Both the position numbers and the translations under genes were made by a program. Below the pieces are notes generated by a model that was given only the letters and a program-made list of their open reading frames with translations, did not search any database and had not been told where the DNA came from. From NCBI GenBank assembly GCA_050633285.1, contig JBOEGG010000003.1, positions 1 through 64,000 of the forward strand: 64,000 nt of DNA. The letters are read 5' to 3'. This DNA comes from UBA1672 sp050633285. Lineage in GTDB: Bacteria > Pseudomonadota > Alphaproteobacteria > Micavibrionales > Micavibrionaceae. Positions within the stretch are counted from its first letter, which is position 1, and each line of letters opens with the position of its first letter. Of the stretch, positions 20,193 through 29,546 are shown in pieces.

Positions 20193-22001
20193 TTATGCGA
20201 CTGCAAGCTTCTCAGTTGCCTCAACGACATCAACGATATGCATTTCTGCGGACTTTCGCCCTTGCCACTCATTAATTTTCAGTTGCCCAAGAATGTGAAA
20301 CTTTCCTGTACCAGCCTTTAAAAGCGCCTCGCCCAAGGGTGTATCAACACTTCTGAAAGCCATTGCCTTAATACGTGTGCCACCTTCCCAGTCACTCATC
20401 ATAATACGGATATGGCTTCCCCCCAGAATATCAGCCTTATGGATGCGGACATTTTTGAACATAAAGACCGGCTCGGGCTGCTCTTGTCCAAATGGCCCTA
20501 ACTGACTTTGAAGTGTTTCAACAAGATCTGTCGTTACACCGCGCGTTGTCAGAACTGCATCAATCACGGTTTCAACATTCATATCAGTGTTTTCCATTTG
20601 CTTTTCTATATGAGCGCATAAAAAATCCCGAAGCTCATTAAGTTTCTCAGGTAATACCGTAAACCCGCCTGCCATTGCATGCCCGCCACCTTTTTCAAGT
20701 AACCCTGCACCACGCGCATCAATAAAGCTTTGTGCAATATGTATTCCGGGAACAGAACGACCTGATCCGCGCCCCTCTTTTCGACCTGATAAATCATGTG
20801 CGTATGTTACAACGCAGGTTGGTTTATTATAACGTTCTTTAATACGACCTGCGACAAGACCACTTAGACCAGGGTGCCAATCTTCATGATCCAAAAGGAT
20901 AAAGGCATTATCTTGCATATCTTTATCCTCAACCGTATCAATGGCTTGTTGTTCCATTTCCTGTTGGATCGCTTTGCGCTTGTCATTACAGTCATTTAAC
21001 GTCCACGCAATGTTTTTGCACTCTTCTACATCATCTGAAGTTAACAAAATTGCACCCAAGTCGGCTTTATGCACGCGGCTACCTGCGTTAATACGCGGGC
21101 CTAATACAAATCCGCAATCATATGTACTGATTGGCGCGGATATTCCCGCCACACTCATCAAGCTACGAATACCAAGGTTCATATTCTCATAAGGGACAGC
21201 AAAGCCACTACGTACAAACAGGCGGTTCACACCCAATAAGGGAACCATATCGCAGACAGTTCCAAGTGCAACAATATCAAGCATGCCCTTCAAATTCGGT
21301 TCATTAAGCCCCTTATTTTTATAAAAACCACGCTCACGCAAACGGTTATTAATGGCAACACACATCATAAAAGTCACACCGACAGCTGCCAGCATATCAA
21401 GCCCCGAAGTGTCATCCTTACGCTTTGGGTTAATAACATGCCAGCATTCGGGTAAATCTTCTTCTGCCTCATGATGGTCCAGTATTATGATTTTAAGGCC
21501 TAATTCTGTGCCCGCTTTAACCACATCAAACGCAGTGGTTCCACAATCAAGCATCATAAGGACATCTGCACCCTGCTCTTTCAAAGACTTTAACGCGTCA
21601 ATATTGGGGCCGTACCCCTCACTCAATCGGTCAGGAATATAAATAGGAGCTTTCACCCCACAGCCTATTAAGAAACGATAAAGAACCGCAGAGGATGTGG
21701 CACCATCAACGTCAAAATCACCAAAAATTGCAAAGTTTTCCTCCGCCTCTATCGCTTTTGCAATATCTTCGGCTGCATCCCCCATTCCCTTCATTGAGAA
21801 AGGGTCAGGAAAGTCATTTTTAAGGGTTGGGTTGATAAAACTTTCAACCTGATCTTGCTGTACCCCGCGCTGACACAGCAAACGTGCGACAACTTCAGGC
21901 ACATCAAAGCGCTGTGTGATGAGGGCAATATCATCCAAAGATGCGTCAGGTATGACCCAACTTGCCTTGTTCAAGGAATGTGTAACAATTTTTTCTGACA
22001 T
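20193..22001 (-). CDS. recJ: Single-stranded-DNA-specific exonuclease RecJ
   Basis: 5'-3' ssDNA exonuclease of recombination and mismatch repair. 602 residues with the DHH phosphoesterase motifs FGDFDVDGATSSAVLYRF, MLDCGTTAFD and ILDHHEAEEDLP, the DHHA1 region with SGRKEGRGSGRSVPG and LEKGGGHAMAGGFTV, and a C-terminal OB-like domain. The start codon is the ATG at 22001. Homoserine dehydrogenase and glpX lie further right on the same strand, as in many alphaproteobacteria where hom-glpX-recJ are neighbours, but here a small plus-strand gene (22115-22507) is inserted. Confidence 0.94.
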   Translation of the reverse strand: MSEKIVTHSLNKASWVIPDASLDDIALITQRFDVPEVVARLLCQRGVQQDQVESFINPTLKNDFPDPFSMKGMGDAAEDIAKAIEAEENFAIFGDFDVDGATSSAVLYRFLIGCGVKAPIYIPDRLSEGYGPNIDALKSLKEQGADVLMMLDCGTTAFDVVKAGTELGLKIIILDHHEAEEDLPECWHVINPKRKDDTSGLDMLAAVGVTFMMCVAINNRLRERGFYKNKGLNEPNLKGMLDIVALGTVCDMVPLLGVNRLFVRSGFAVPYENMNLGIRSLMSVAGISAPISTYDCGFVLGPRINAGSRVHKADLGAILLTSDDVEECKNIAWTLNDCNDKRKAIQQEMEQQAIDTVEDKDMQDNAFILLDHEDWHPGLSGLVAGRIKERYNKPTCVVTYAHDLSGRKEGRGSGRSVPGIHIAQSFIDARGAGLLEKGGGHAMAGGFTVLPEKLNELRDFLCAHIEKQMENTDMNVETVIDAVLTTRGVTTDLVETLQSQLGPFGQEQPEPVFMFKNVRIHKADILGGSHIRIMMSDWEGGTRIKAMAFRSVDTPLGEALLKAGTGKFHILGQLKINEWQGRKSAEMHIVDVVEATEKLAVA

Positions 22002-22114
22002 TTGACTATATTAAAATGATTCTCCGTAAATATAGAAGACAAAATAAGTTTGATTTTATGCATAAATTTACCATATACATATCTGGCTATAATGAATAAA
22101 TAGGGGTTAGCGCG

Positions 22115-22507
22115 ATGGAATACGATAGCAGAGACGATGCCAGTCTTTTCACAATCTACTTTGACCAGACGGTGAAAGGCGAGGTGCAAAACAACATCAA
22201 ACAAGGTATTCTTACGCAATTAGAGAATAATGGTATTAATGTTGATACAGCTATTGCTGCAAATATCCCTCAATATACGAGCGACACCCCTGAGCTGGAT
22301 TCAATTACATTTGAGTTGGGTGGTATGCGATCTGCCAATCAAACCCGTGCACGAGAACTTAACGGTCTGCAAGCCATGTTCTCCGAAGCTATCATAGAAG
22401 CGTGTCAGAGCGTTGATGCAGAACTCGCACAAAGCGTTAGCTTCGTTAGTAATGAGCACGGTCAAAATTTCTTTACAAGAGAAGCTGAAGCGGCTGATAT
22501 CGCATAA
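22115..22507 (+). CDS. Hypothetical protein
   Basis: 130 residues, acidic, soluble, no signal peptide, no family I recognise. AGGGG precedes the ATG by about nine bases, supporting expression. It sits on the opposite strand between recJ and glpX, interrupting an otherwise conserved hom-glpX-recJ order. The C-terminus ends EAEAADIA. Confidence 0.5.
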   Translation: MEYDSRDDASLFTIYFDQTVKGEVQNNIKQGILTQLENNGINVDTAIAANIPQYTSDTPELDSITFELGGMRSANQTRARELNGLQAMFSEAIIEACQSVDAELAQSVSFVSNEHGQNFFTREAEAADIA

Positions 22508-22531
22508 AGCCGCTTCATAGAAGCCTTATCC

Positions 22532-23548
22532 TTAAATTGACTGTAACCAGTCTTTACGTTTCAGGTTATGTGTTGCCTCAATACGGCGCACTGTTCCTGA
22601 TTTTGAACGCATAACAATTGTTGATGTTTTTGCGCCCCCCGGATAGCGACGCACACCACGAAGCATTGAACCATCAGTTACGCCAGTTGCCGCGAACATA
22701 ACGTTATCACCCTTCGCAAGATCATCTGTTGTATAGATTTTGTTCAGGTCAGTAATACCCCAACGCTCTGCGCGAGCACGTTCATCATCGTTGCGGAATG
22801 TCAGACGACCCAACATTGAACCACCGATACACTGTAAAGCAGCAGCGGCAAGAACGCCCTCAGGTGCACCACCTGAACCGACGTAAAGGTCAATACCTGT
22901 GTCTGCTTCTGTAGTTGCGATAATCGCACTAACATCACCATCACCGATCAAATTAATACGTGCACCAGATGCGCGTACATCTGCGATAAGCTGATCATGA
23001 CGTGTGCGCTCTAATATACAAACGGTAAGATCTTCAATATTACCGCCTTTTGCTTTTGCAAGTTTTGCAAGAACATCAGAGATTGGTGCATCAAGGTCAA
23101 GGATATTGCTGTCCACACCCGGGCCAATCGCAATTTTTTGCATATACACATCAGGTGCATTTAAAAAGCCGCCTTTATCAGTCATTGCAATAACTGCCAA
23201 AGCATTTGGGCCACCGGCGGCTGTGATATCTGTTCCTTCTAATGGGTCAAGTGCGATGTCAATTTCCGGCCCTTTGCCGTCACCAACTTCTTCACCAATG
23301 TAAAGCATTGGCGCTTCATCACGTTCCCCTTCACCGATAACCACACGACCTTGAATATGAAGTGTGTTTAGCGCAGAGCGCATTGCATCAACGGCAACTT
23401 GGTCTGCGGCAACTTTATCACCACGACCGACCAATTTAGATGCAGCGAGTGCCGCAGCCTCTGTCACACGTGCAACTTCCATTGCCAAGTTACGATCCAT
23501 TATTTCGCGTGCGTTTGCGTCTTCAGATACTTGTTGTGCGTTTGTCAT
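22532..23548 (-). CDS. glpX: Class II fructose-1,6-bisphosphatase
   Basis: Dephosphorylates fructose-1,6-bisphosphate in gluconeogenesis. 338 residues. Lithium-sensitive phosphatase motifs are visible: VIGEGERDEAPMLYIGE, ALDPLEGTDITAAGG (metal-binding Asp and Glu) and LYVGSGGAPEGVLAAA. It lies 51 bases downstream of hom on the same strand and is probably cotranscribed. Confidence 0.95.
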   Translation of the reverse strand: MTNAQQVSEDANAREIMDRNLAMEVARVTEAAALAASKLVGRGDKVAADQVAVDAMRSALNTLHIQGRVVIGEGERDEAPMLYIGEEVGDGKGPEIDIALDPLEGTDITAAGGPNALAVIAMTDKGGFLNAPDVYMQKIAIGPGVDSNILDLDAPISDVLAKLAKAKGGNIEDLTVCILERTRHDQLIADVRASGARINLIGDGDVSAIIATTEADTGIDLYVGSGGAPEGVLAAAALQCIGGSMLGRLTFRNDDERARAERWGITDLNKIYTTDDLAKGDNVMFAATGVTDGSMLRGVRRYPGGAKTSTIVMRSKSGTVRRIEATHNLKRKDWLQSI

Positions 23549-23599
23549 TGGCTTTGCCTTTTATCTTGAATTAACTGTAAATCATCGGGACTGGCTATT

Positions 23600-24892
23600 C
23601 TATAGCTCTTCAATACGCATGAGACAAGGTTTTTTCGTACATGTGTCTAATGCTTCAATTTGTGAGATCGCATCTTGCACCGCGTTGTGACGCACCTCAT
23701 GTGTTGTCAAAACGATTGAAACAGGTTGACCCGGATCACGCCCGTGTTGTGCCATGCTTTCTATCGATATATTCTTATCCTTTAATATTGACGCAATATC
23801 CGCGATAACACCCGCCTGATCGATGACGCGTAAACGTATGTAGTAACGCGAGGATGTTTCACCAAGGTCAACCCAGTCTGCGTCTTTCAGATCTTTTACA
23901 GCTGTACCAAAGGTTGGAACCTTTAAACCACGTGCAAGGTCAATGACATCTGCAACAACAGATGAGGCAGTTGGCCCTTCGCCGGCACCTTTACCGGTTA
24001 ATAATGGCGTTTCAACGAAATCACCCTCGGCATATACGGCGTTATAAACGTCTTCGATTGCGCCAAGTGGTGAGTTAATCGGAACAAGGCACGGCTCAAG
24101 CGTTTGCATGATTTTTCCATCAATATCACGGGCGATGCCCAGTAATTTAATACGATAGCCAAATTCAGTCGCAAAATTGATATCCGTAATCGTCAGGTTA
24201 CCGATCCCTTGTATCTGCATCGCATCAAAGTCAGGTTTCACACCAAACGCAATGGATGTTAAAATGCAAAGCTTATGCGCAGCATCAATACCTTCCACAT
24301 CAAATGTAGGGTCAGCTTCCGCGTATCCCAACTTTTGTGCTTCATCAAGGACATCGGCAAAATCACGCCCTGTTTCACGCATCATTGTCAGGATGTAATT
24401 ACATGTTCCGTTCAATATACCGTAAACAGACTTAAACCTGTTGGCTGAAAGCCCTTCACGCATCGCTTTAATAATTGGGATACCACCTGCGACCGCGGCT
24501 TCGTATGCTAAGGACACATTGTTTTCTTCTGCTTTTTGAGCAAGCGCATAACCATGATGTGCAACAAGTGCTTTATTCGCAGTGATGACATGAACTTTAT
24601 TTTCAAGTGCATTATTAACGAGGTCTGCGGCAATTCCTTCGGAGCTACCGATTAGTTCAATAACAGCATCCAAGCCATCATGTTTCGCCAAATCCGCAGC
24701 ATTATCAACCCAATCATATGGTGATAGGTCAACGCCACGATCTTGCCCTTTGCTGCGTGCAGAAACCGCAGCAATCTCAACAGGGCGCCCTGCACGCGCC
24801 GTAATAATATCAGCATTCTGCGTTAAAATTTTGACAACACCGGTACCTACGGTTCCTAGCCCTGCTATACCCACGCGAAATGGTTTGCTCAT
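23600..24892 (-). CDS. hom: Homoserine dehydrogenase
   Basis: Reduces aspartate semialdehyde to homoserine for threonine and methionine synthesis. 430 residues: NAD(P)-binding start VGIAGLGTVGTGVVKIL, catalytic region GILNGTCNYIL, EAQKLGYAEADPTFDVEG and GKGAGEGPTASSVVAD, and a C-terminal ACT domain from about residue 350 (IRLRVIDQAGVIADIASIL) for feedback regulation. The divergent phaC gene lies beyond about 200 bases. Confidence 0.95.
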   Translation of the reverse strand: MSKPFRVGIAGLGTVGTGVVKILTQNADIITARAGRPVEIAAVSARSKGQDRGVDLSPYDWVDNAADLAKHDGLDAVIELIGSSEGIAADLVNNALENKVHVITANKALVAHHGYALAQKAEENNVSLAYEAAVAGGIPIIKAMREGLSANRFKSVYGILNGTCNYILTMMRETGRDFADVLDEAQKLGYAEADPTFDVEGIDAAHKLCILTSIAFGVKPDFDAMQIQGIGNLTITDINFATEFGYRIKLLGIARDIDGKIMQTLEPCLVPINSPLGAIEDVYNAVYAEGDFVETPLLTGKGAGEGPTASSVVADVIDLARGLKVPTFGTAVKDLKDADWVDLGETSSRYYIRLRVIDQAGVIADIASILKDKNISIESMAQHGRDPGQPVSIVLTTHEVRHNAVQDAISQIEALDTCTKKPCLMRIEEL

Positions 24893-25094
24893 AATTATCT
24901 ATCCTGTTTAATGTTAAGATACCGTCATAACCTTCTTTGTTCCGTGTTTCAAGAGGGATATGTCATGGAACAGTATGTTTTAGACAACATAAGTTATCCT
25001 ATAAGTTACCCTCGTAAACTGGCCTTATTCTTGCTTATTGCTTTTTGTCGAAATTTGGCGCACAACTCATACCCTACCTTCACGGAAAACCCTT

Positions 25095-26903
25095 ATGACT
25101 GATAAGAATACAGATACACACACCTCCTTTAAGATGCCTGATCCTGTTATGTTGGGACAAGCATTGATGGATGCATATGAAAAGGCACAACCACTTTTCG
25201 AAAGTTATATGGAGAAATATGCCGGAACGAACGGTATGGACAATTTTGCCGCCATCAATTTTGACCCTCTTAATATCCGTGACAGTTACTTAGAATTTAT
25301 AGATCGTATTACCCAAGACCCCAGTAAGCTTTTTGAAATTCAATCAGAATATGCGCAAGATTGGATGAATTTATGGCAAGAGAGTATGAAGAAGTTCATG
25401 GGTGAACCATTTCAGGAGATCGCCAAACCTGACAAGGGAGATAAACGCTTTAAAGCAGTTGAATGGCAGGAAAGTGCTCTTTTTGACTTTATAAAGCAGT
25501 CATATCTTTTGACTTGTCGGCATATGGAAAAAACAATCGATGATGTTGATGGGTTAGATGAAGCGCAGCGTAAGAAGCTTCGTTTCCAAAACAAGCTTTA
25601 TACAGAAGCCCTCTCCCCAACCAACTTCTTTTTAACCAACCCTGAAGTTTTAAACGAAACCGTAAAAACGGGTGGTGAAAATCTTGTAAAAGGGTTTGAA
25701 AATCTTCTTAATGATTTAGGGCGTGGGCATGGTGATTTAAATATCACAACAACCAATCATGATGCGTTTGAATTGGGCAAAAATATTGCGGTGACAGAAG
25801 GGCAAGTTGTCTACCAGAATGGTTTAATCCAATTAATACAATATGAGGCCAAAACAGATAAGGTTCATAAGACCCCTCTTCTTATTGTACCGCCATGGAT
25901 CAATAAATATTATATTCTGGACTTGCGCTCTGGTAACTCATTAATCGAATGGGCAGTAGAACAAGGACACACAGTTTTTGCAGTGTCATGGGTCAACCCC
26001 AGTTCAGACTTGGCGCAAAAGCAATTTGAAGATTACATGAGTGAAGGCATTCTATCCGCTTTAGATCACATAGAAGACGCAGCAGGTGAGGCGCAAACAA
26101 ATGTCGTTGGATACTGCTTGGGCGGTACACTTCTTGCCACCACACTCGCATATTTAACCAAAAAGAAACAAGAGAGCCGTATTGCCAGTGCAACGTTCTT
26201 AACCACTTTGCTTGATTTTGAACATGCTGGTGATATGCAGTTGTTTTTAGACGACGAGCAGTTAGGTCATTTAGAACGTTTAATGGATCAGCACGGTGTA
26301 TTAGACGGGAAAGAGCTTCAACGCACGTTCAGTTTAATGCGGGCAAATGACTTAATTTGGTCGTTTGTGGTGAATAATTACCTTATGGGTCGTGAACCGT
26401 TTCCGTTTGACTTGTTGTACTGGAATGATGACTGCACGAACATGCCTGCGGCTATGCATCGGTTTTATCTGCGTAATATGTATCGTGATAATAAGCTGAT
26501 AAAAGCAGGTGGTATAGAGATGAAAAATGTCCCTATTGACCTTTCACAGATAAAGACACCTTGCCACTTTATTTCAACCAAAGAAGATCATATTGCCCCG
26601 TGGATCGCTACGTATGAAGGCACCAAAATTATGGGCGGTGATGTGCGCTTTACTTTGGCGGCATCGGGTCATATTGCAGGTGTTGTGAATCCACCAGCAA
26701 AAAATAAGTATTGTTATTGGGATAATGACACGTTGGCAGACACTTCTGATGCGTGGTTTGAAAACGCTGTGCAGCATGATGGGTCATGGTGGCCAGCATG
26801 GCAAAAGTGGATTGAAACATATACAGGTGAACAAGTCCTGCCACGTAAAATCACCAAAGGCATTGAGAAAGCCCCCGGCAGCTATGTTAAGAAGCGGAAT
26901 TAA
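25095..26903 (+). CDS. phaC: Class I poly(3-hydroxyalkanoate) synthase
   Basis: Polymerises hydroxyacyl-CoA into storage granules. About 602 residues with an N-terminal PhaC_N region and an alpha/beta hydrolase core. The lipase-like box GYCLGGTLLA contains the catalytic Cys; the Asp is in TKEDHIAPW and the His in ASGHIAGVVNPP. The conserved LIVPPWINKYYILDLR precedes the box. I use the ATG at 25095 (GGAAAAC just upstream) rather than the in-frame upstream ATG at 25038, which would add a non-homologous leader. phaA/phaB genes are not in the window. Confidence 0.93.
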   Translation: MTDKNTDTHTSFKMPDPVMLGQALMDAYEKAQPLFESYMEKYAGTNGMDNFAAINFDPLNIRDSYLEFIDRITQDPSKLFEIQSEYAQDWMNLWQESMKKFMGEPFQEIAKPDKGDKRFKAVEWQESALFDFIKQSYLLTCRHMEKTIDDVDGLDEAQRKKLRFQNKLYTEALSPTNFFLTNPEVLNETVKTGGENLVKGFENLLNDLGRGHGDLNITTTNHDAFELGKNIAVTEGQVVYQNGLIQLIQYEAKTDKVHKTPLLIVPPWINKYYILDLRSGNSLIEWAVEQGHTVFAVSWVNPSSDLAQKQFEDYMSEGILSALDHIEDAAGEAQTNVVGYCLGGTLLATTLAYLTKKKQESRIASATFLTTLLDFEHAGDMQLFLDDEQLGHLERLMDQHGVLDGKELQRTFSLMRANDLIWSFVVNNYLMGREPFPFDLLYWNDDCTNMPAAMHRFYLRNMYRDNKLIKAGGIEMKNVPIDLSQIKTPCHFISTKEDHIAPWIATYEGTKIMGGDVRFTLAASGHIAGVVNPPAKNKYCYWDNDTLADTSDAWFENAVQHDGSWWPAWQKWIETYTGEQVLPRKITKGIEKAPGSYVKKRN

Positions 26904-26931
26904 CCTATAGTGAAACATCGATGTTTGATTG

Positions 26932-27279
26932 TTACAGCTCAGCTCTTTGTAAGTCATCTATCGTTATAACACTGCCCAATATTGGGCTCGCATTCCCACT
27001 CAACAACTGATCAGCCAAATATTCAACCTTTACTTCAAGAGAATCATCTCTTTTTAGTGTATGAGAACTGTTATCAATTTTTTCTTGATAACCTAAGCCT
27101 CTTAATGTTTCCTGTACACGATCCAAGTTAATGTTATTACCACCACCATCATCCTGATCGATTAAGCCAAAGTAGCTATAGAACCACTTTGCACGTGACA
27201 ATGTTCCGCCCTCTTCATTAAGGAAAGCATCATTCATGCCATCAACACATTTATTAAACCTATCTTGTAAAGTAGACAT
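26932..27279 (-). CDS. Hypothetical protein
   Basis: 115 residues, acidic and helical, no signal peptide or known domain seen. The start has an excellent AGGGGAGGG about five bases upstream, supporting translation. It contains a run of three glycines after a DD pair (DQDDGGGNN). It is 57 bases downstream of the carbonic anhydrase-like gene on the same strand, possibly in one transcript. Confidence 0.55.
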   Translation of the reverse strand: MSTLQDRFNKCVDGMNDAFLNEEGGTLSRAKWFYSYFGLIDQDDGGGNNINLDRVQETLRGLGYQEKIDNSSHTLKRDDSLEVKVEYLADQLLSGNASPILGSVITIDDLQRAEL

Positions 27280-27336
27280 ACGCCCTCCCCTTAATATTAT
27301 GACAAGCTATTACTATACGGCAACAGATCCTATTTT

Positions 27337-27858
27337 TTATATGCTTTCTTTATGCTCATGCCCAAGCTTCACATAATGTGGCGCGGACCATGTGATATAG
27401 TCCAGTTCCTTTTGCGTCAGGTCACGCATGTATTTTGCGGGGCTTCCTGCCCATAACTGTCCTGATGGGACACGTTTATTCGGTGTGAGTAATGCACCTG
27501 CGGCGAGCATCCCCCTACTCTCAACAACGGCACCATCCATGACGCAAGCCTGCATACCGACAAACCCAAAATCCTCCACCGTACATGCATGCAAAATGGC
27601 AGCATGACCAACGGTGACATCACTACCAACATACGTGCCTTGGAATCCGGTTGTTACATGAATTATTGTGCCATCCTGAATATTGGTGCGTGCACCGATT
27701 TTGATATCATTGACATCACCCCGTAAAACGCAATTATACCAAATATTTGCATCTTCACCGATTTCAACATCACCGATAACTGATGCAGATGGCGCGACAA
27801 AAGTATTTTTATGTATCTTTGGATACACCCCTTTATAGGGAAGGATAAAGGACGACAT
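27337..27858 (-). CDS. Gamma-carbonic anhydrase family hexapeptide-repeat protein
   Basis: 173 residues of left-handed beta-helix repeats (IGDVEIGEDANIWYNCVLRGD, IKIGARTNIQDGTIIH, VGHAAILHACTVED). The histidines in TIIH and GHAAILHACT correspond to the zinc ligands of gamma-class carbonic anhydrases, and the RGD-like CVLRGD and NIQDG motifs are family hallmarks. YrdA/PaaY-like relatives are cytoplasmic and their activity is often uncertain. Confidence 0.88.
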   Translation of the reverse strand: MSSFILPYKGVYPKIHKNTFVAPSASVIGDVEIGEDANIWYNCVLRGDVNDIKIGARTNIQDGTIIHVTTGFQGTYVGSDVTVGHAAILHACTVEDFGFVGMQACVMDGAVVESRGMLAAGALLTPNKRVPSGQLWAGSPAKYMRDLTQKELDYITWSAPHYVKLGHEHKESI

Positions 27859-27870
27859 CGCATCTCTATT

Positions 27871-28329
27871 CTATTCTTTGATGTTGTTAGCAGGGGCAAG
27901 GCATACTGAATACCCCCCTTTTTTTAATTTACCCTCATAGTAGTCAGGCCCCCAATTAAACCGTTTCACGATTTCAATACGCACCTCTATTGCATCAAAT
28001 GGAACCTTGAAACTTTGGCTGATTTCCATTGGTGTTATAACTTGCGCGGAGGCTTGACCATTCATCTTATCATGAAGGTTCATAACACCATGCAGCCGCC
28101 CTTCATTCAAATCAGGTTTAAAGATCAGAGAATACATATATCCCGGATGGGGCATTTCCATCACACCATGAACCTGTGCAGGGCGCGCGGGAACTTCGCC
28201 ATAAACATAATCACCGATAAACTCGACGACTAAATTATTCGAAGGACAAAGCTGCGCGGAGGCAATGCTCGGTGTTACCAACATAAAGGCCAAAGCCCAC
28301 ACGATAAAAATTCTATATTTATTTTTCAT
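27871..28329 (-). CDS. Hypothetical exported protein
   Basis: About 152 residues starting MKNKYRIFIVWALAFMLV, a Sec signal peptide ending SIASAQ. The mature part has two cysteines (one after the cleavage site, one near the C-terminus in YSVCLAP) that could pair. No family recognised. The ATG at 28329 is preferred over the open frame extending to 28431, because it opens directly on the signal peptide and has GGTGAT upstream. It follows the rplM-rpsI terminator. Confidence 0.6.
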   Translation of the reverse strand: MKNKYRIFIVWALAFMLVTPSIASAQLCPSNNLVVEFIGDYVYGEVPARPAQVHGVMEMPHPGYMYSLIFKPDLNEGRLHGVMNLHDKMNGQASAQVITPMEISQSFKVPFDAIEVRIEIVKRFNWGPDYYEGKLKKGGYSVCLAPANNIKE

Positions 28330-28343
28330 CTGATCACCATAGA

Positions 28344-28381
28344 TGAAAAAATGCCTCGATGGAAATTTTCCAACGAGACAT
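28344..28381 (-). terminator. Rho-independent terminator of rplM-rpsI
   Basis: On the minus strand ATGTCTCG and CGAGGCAT form an eight-pair stem (one G-T), extended by TGG/CCA past one mismatch, followed by a run of six T. It begins 35 bases past the rpsI stop. Confidence 0.75.
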
Positions 28382-28415
28382 CTGTAAATTTCTTGTGGTA
28401 ATAAGACAGTTTGTC

Positions 28416-28931
28416 TTAACGCTTCGCCCACTGCTTCGTACGACGCGCTTTGTGCTTACCGACTTTCTTACGTTCAACGATACGATCGTCACGTGTCATC
28501 ATGCCAGCTTTCTTAAGCGCTTTACGCAATTCAGGGTCAAAGTTCTCTAATGCACGAGAGATACCGTGACGAACTGCACCAGCTTGACCAGAAAGGCCAC
28601 CACCTTTTACAGTACACATAATGTCAAACTTACCAACGCGGTCAACGACCAAGAATGGTTGGTTCAAAATCAAACGATGTGTGTGGCGAGAGAAGTAGTT
28701 CGTTTGGTCTTTGCCGTTTACAACGACCTTACCTGAACCAGGCTTTAACCATACACGTGCAACAGCGTCTTTACGACGACCTGTTCCGTATGAGCGACCC
28801 AAAGAATCAATCTTAGGCTCTTTTTTCTCTGCCGGAGCTTGCTCATCGTTAGTCGCAGGTGCAGCATCAGTCGTTACAGCACCACCGATATCTTTCAAGT
28901 CTGTGATTTTTTCGTCTTTTTTATCAGCCAT
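28416..28931 (-). CDS. rpsI: 30S ribosomal protein S9
   Basis: 171 residues. The core from about residue 44 (SYGTGRRKDAVARVWLKPGSG through RDDRIVERKKVGKHKARR) is S9, with the conserved basic C-terminus ending QWAKR that reaches the P-site tRNA. A 40-residue acidic N-terminal extension rich in Ala and Lys is present, as in several alphaproteobacterial S9 proteins. It follows rplM by 15 bases. Confidence 0.97.
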   Translation of the reverse strand: MADKKDEKITDLKDIGGAVTTDAAPATNDEQAPAEKKEPKIDSLGRSYGTGRRKDAVARVWLKPGSGKVVVNGKDQTNYFSRHTHRLILNQPFLVVDRVGKFDIMCTVKGGGLSGQAGAVRHGISRALENFDPELRKALKKAGMMTRDDRIVERKKVGKHKARRTKQWAKR

Positions 28932-28946
28932 AATAATGCCCTACTC

Positions 28947-29405
28947 TTATCTTTTATTCTTCGGGTTCATTGATGCAACATCAAGAACTTCTGCTTGTTG
29001 TGCTTCATGTGGATGCTCAGTCCCTGCATAAACGCGAAGGTTCTTGAACACTTTATATCCCAAAGGTCCTTTTGGAAGCATACGCTCAACAGCCTTCTCG
29101 ACAACACGCTCAGGGTGCTTACCATCAAGGATCTGGCCTTTTGTACGTTGCTTGATACCGCCTGGGTAACCTGTGTGCCAATAGAAGATATCATTTTCGC
29201 GCTTACGCCCTGTTAAATGAACCTTATCAGCATTGATTACGATTACGTTATCACCACAATCTACGTGTGGTGTGAATTCAGGCTTGTGCTTTCCGCGTAA
29301 ACGTAAAGCAATAATACTTGCGAGACGACCAAGAACAACGTCCTGTGCATCTATGATAACCCACTTTTTATCTACTTCAGCAGGTTTTGCAGAATATGTT
29401 TTCAT
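28947..29405 (-). CDS. rplM: 50S ribosomal protein L13
   Basis: 152 residues from MKTYSAKPAEVDKKW, the usual L13 start. Family motifs are VVLGRLASIIALRLRGKHK, TPHVDCGDNVIVINADKVHLTG and WHTGYPGGIK, then KNLRVYAGTEHPHEAQQ. Longer in-frame starts (ATG at 29432 and 29528) would add residues outside the family alignment. First gene of the rplM-rpsI pair. Confidence 0.96.
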   Translation of the reverse strand: MKTYSAKPAEVDKKWVIIDAQDVVLGRLASIIALRLRGKHKPEFTPHVDCGDNVIVINADKVHLTGRKRENDIFYWHTGYPGGIKQRTKGQILDGKHPERVVEKAVERMLPKGPLGYKVFKNLRVYAGTEHPHEAQQAEVLDVASMNPKNKR

Positions 29406-29546
29406 GTTTAACAAACTTTCACTAACTGTCATGTTATTCGAATGAGCGCCTTTATGACGAATAAAAGCACTCATGTCAATAAATTTTTTCAATAATAACA
29501 GCCAATTACATATAGGGTACTTTAACACCCCACAAATAACCGGAAA

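Noticed and set aside
24911..25102. Possible small plus-strand gene between hom and phaC
   Set aside because: It overlaps the phaC start region, has no convincing ribosome-binding site and no recognisable product.
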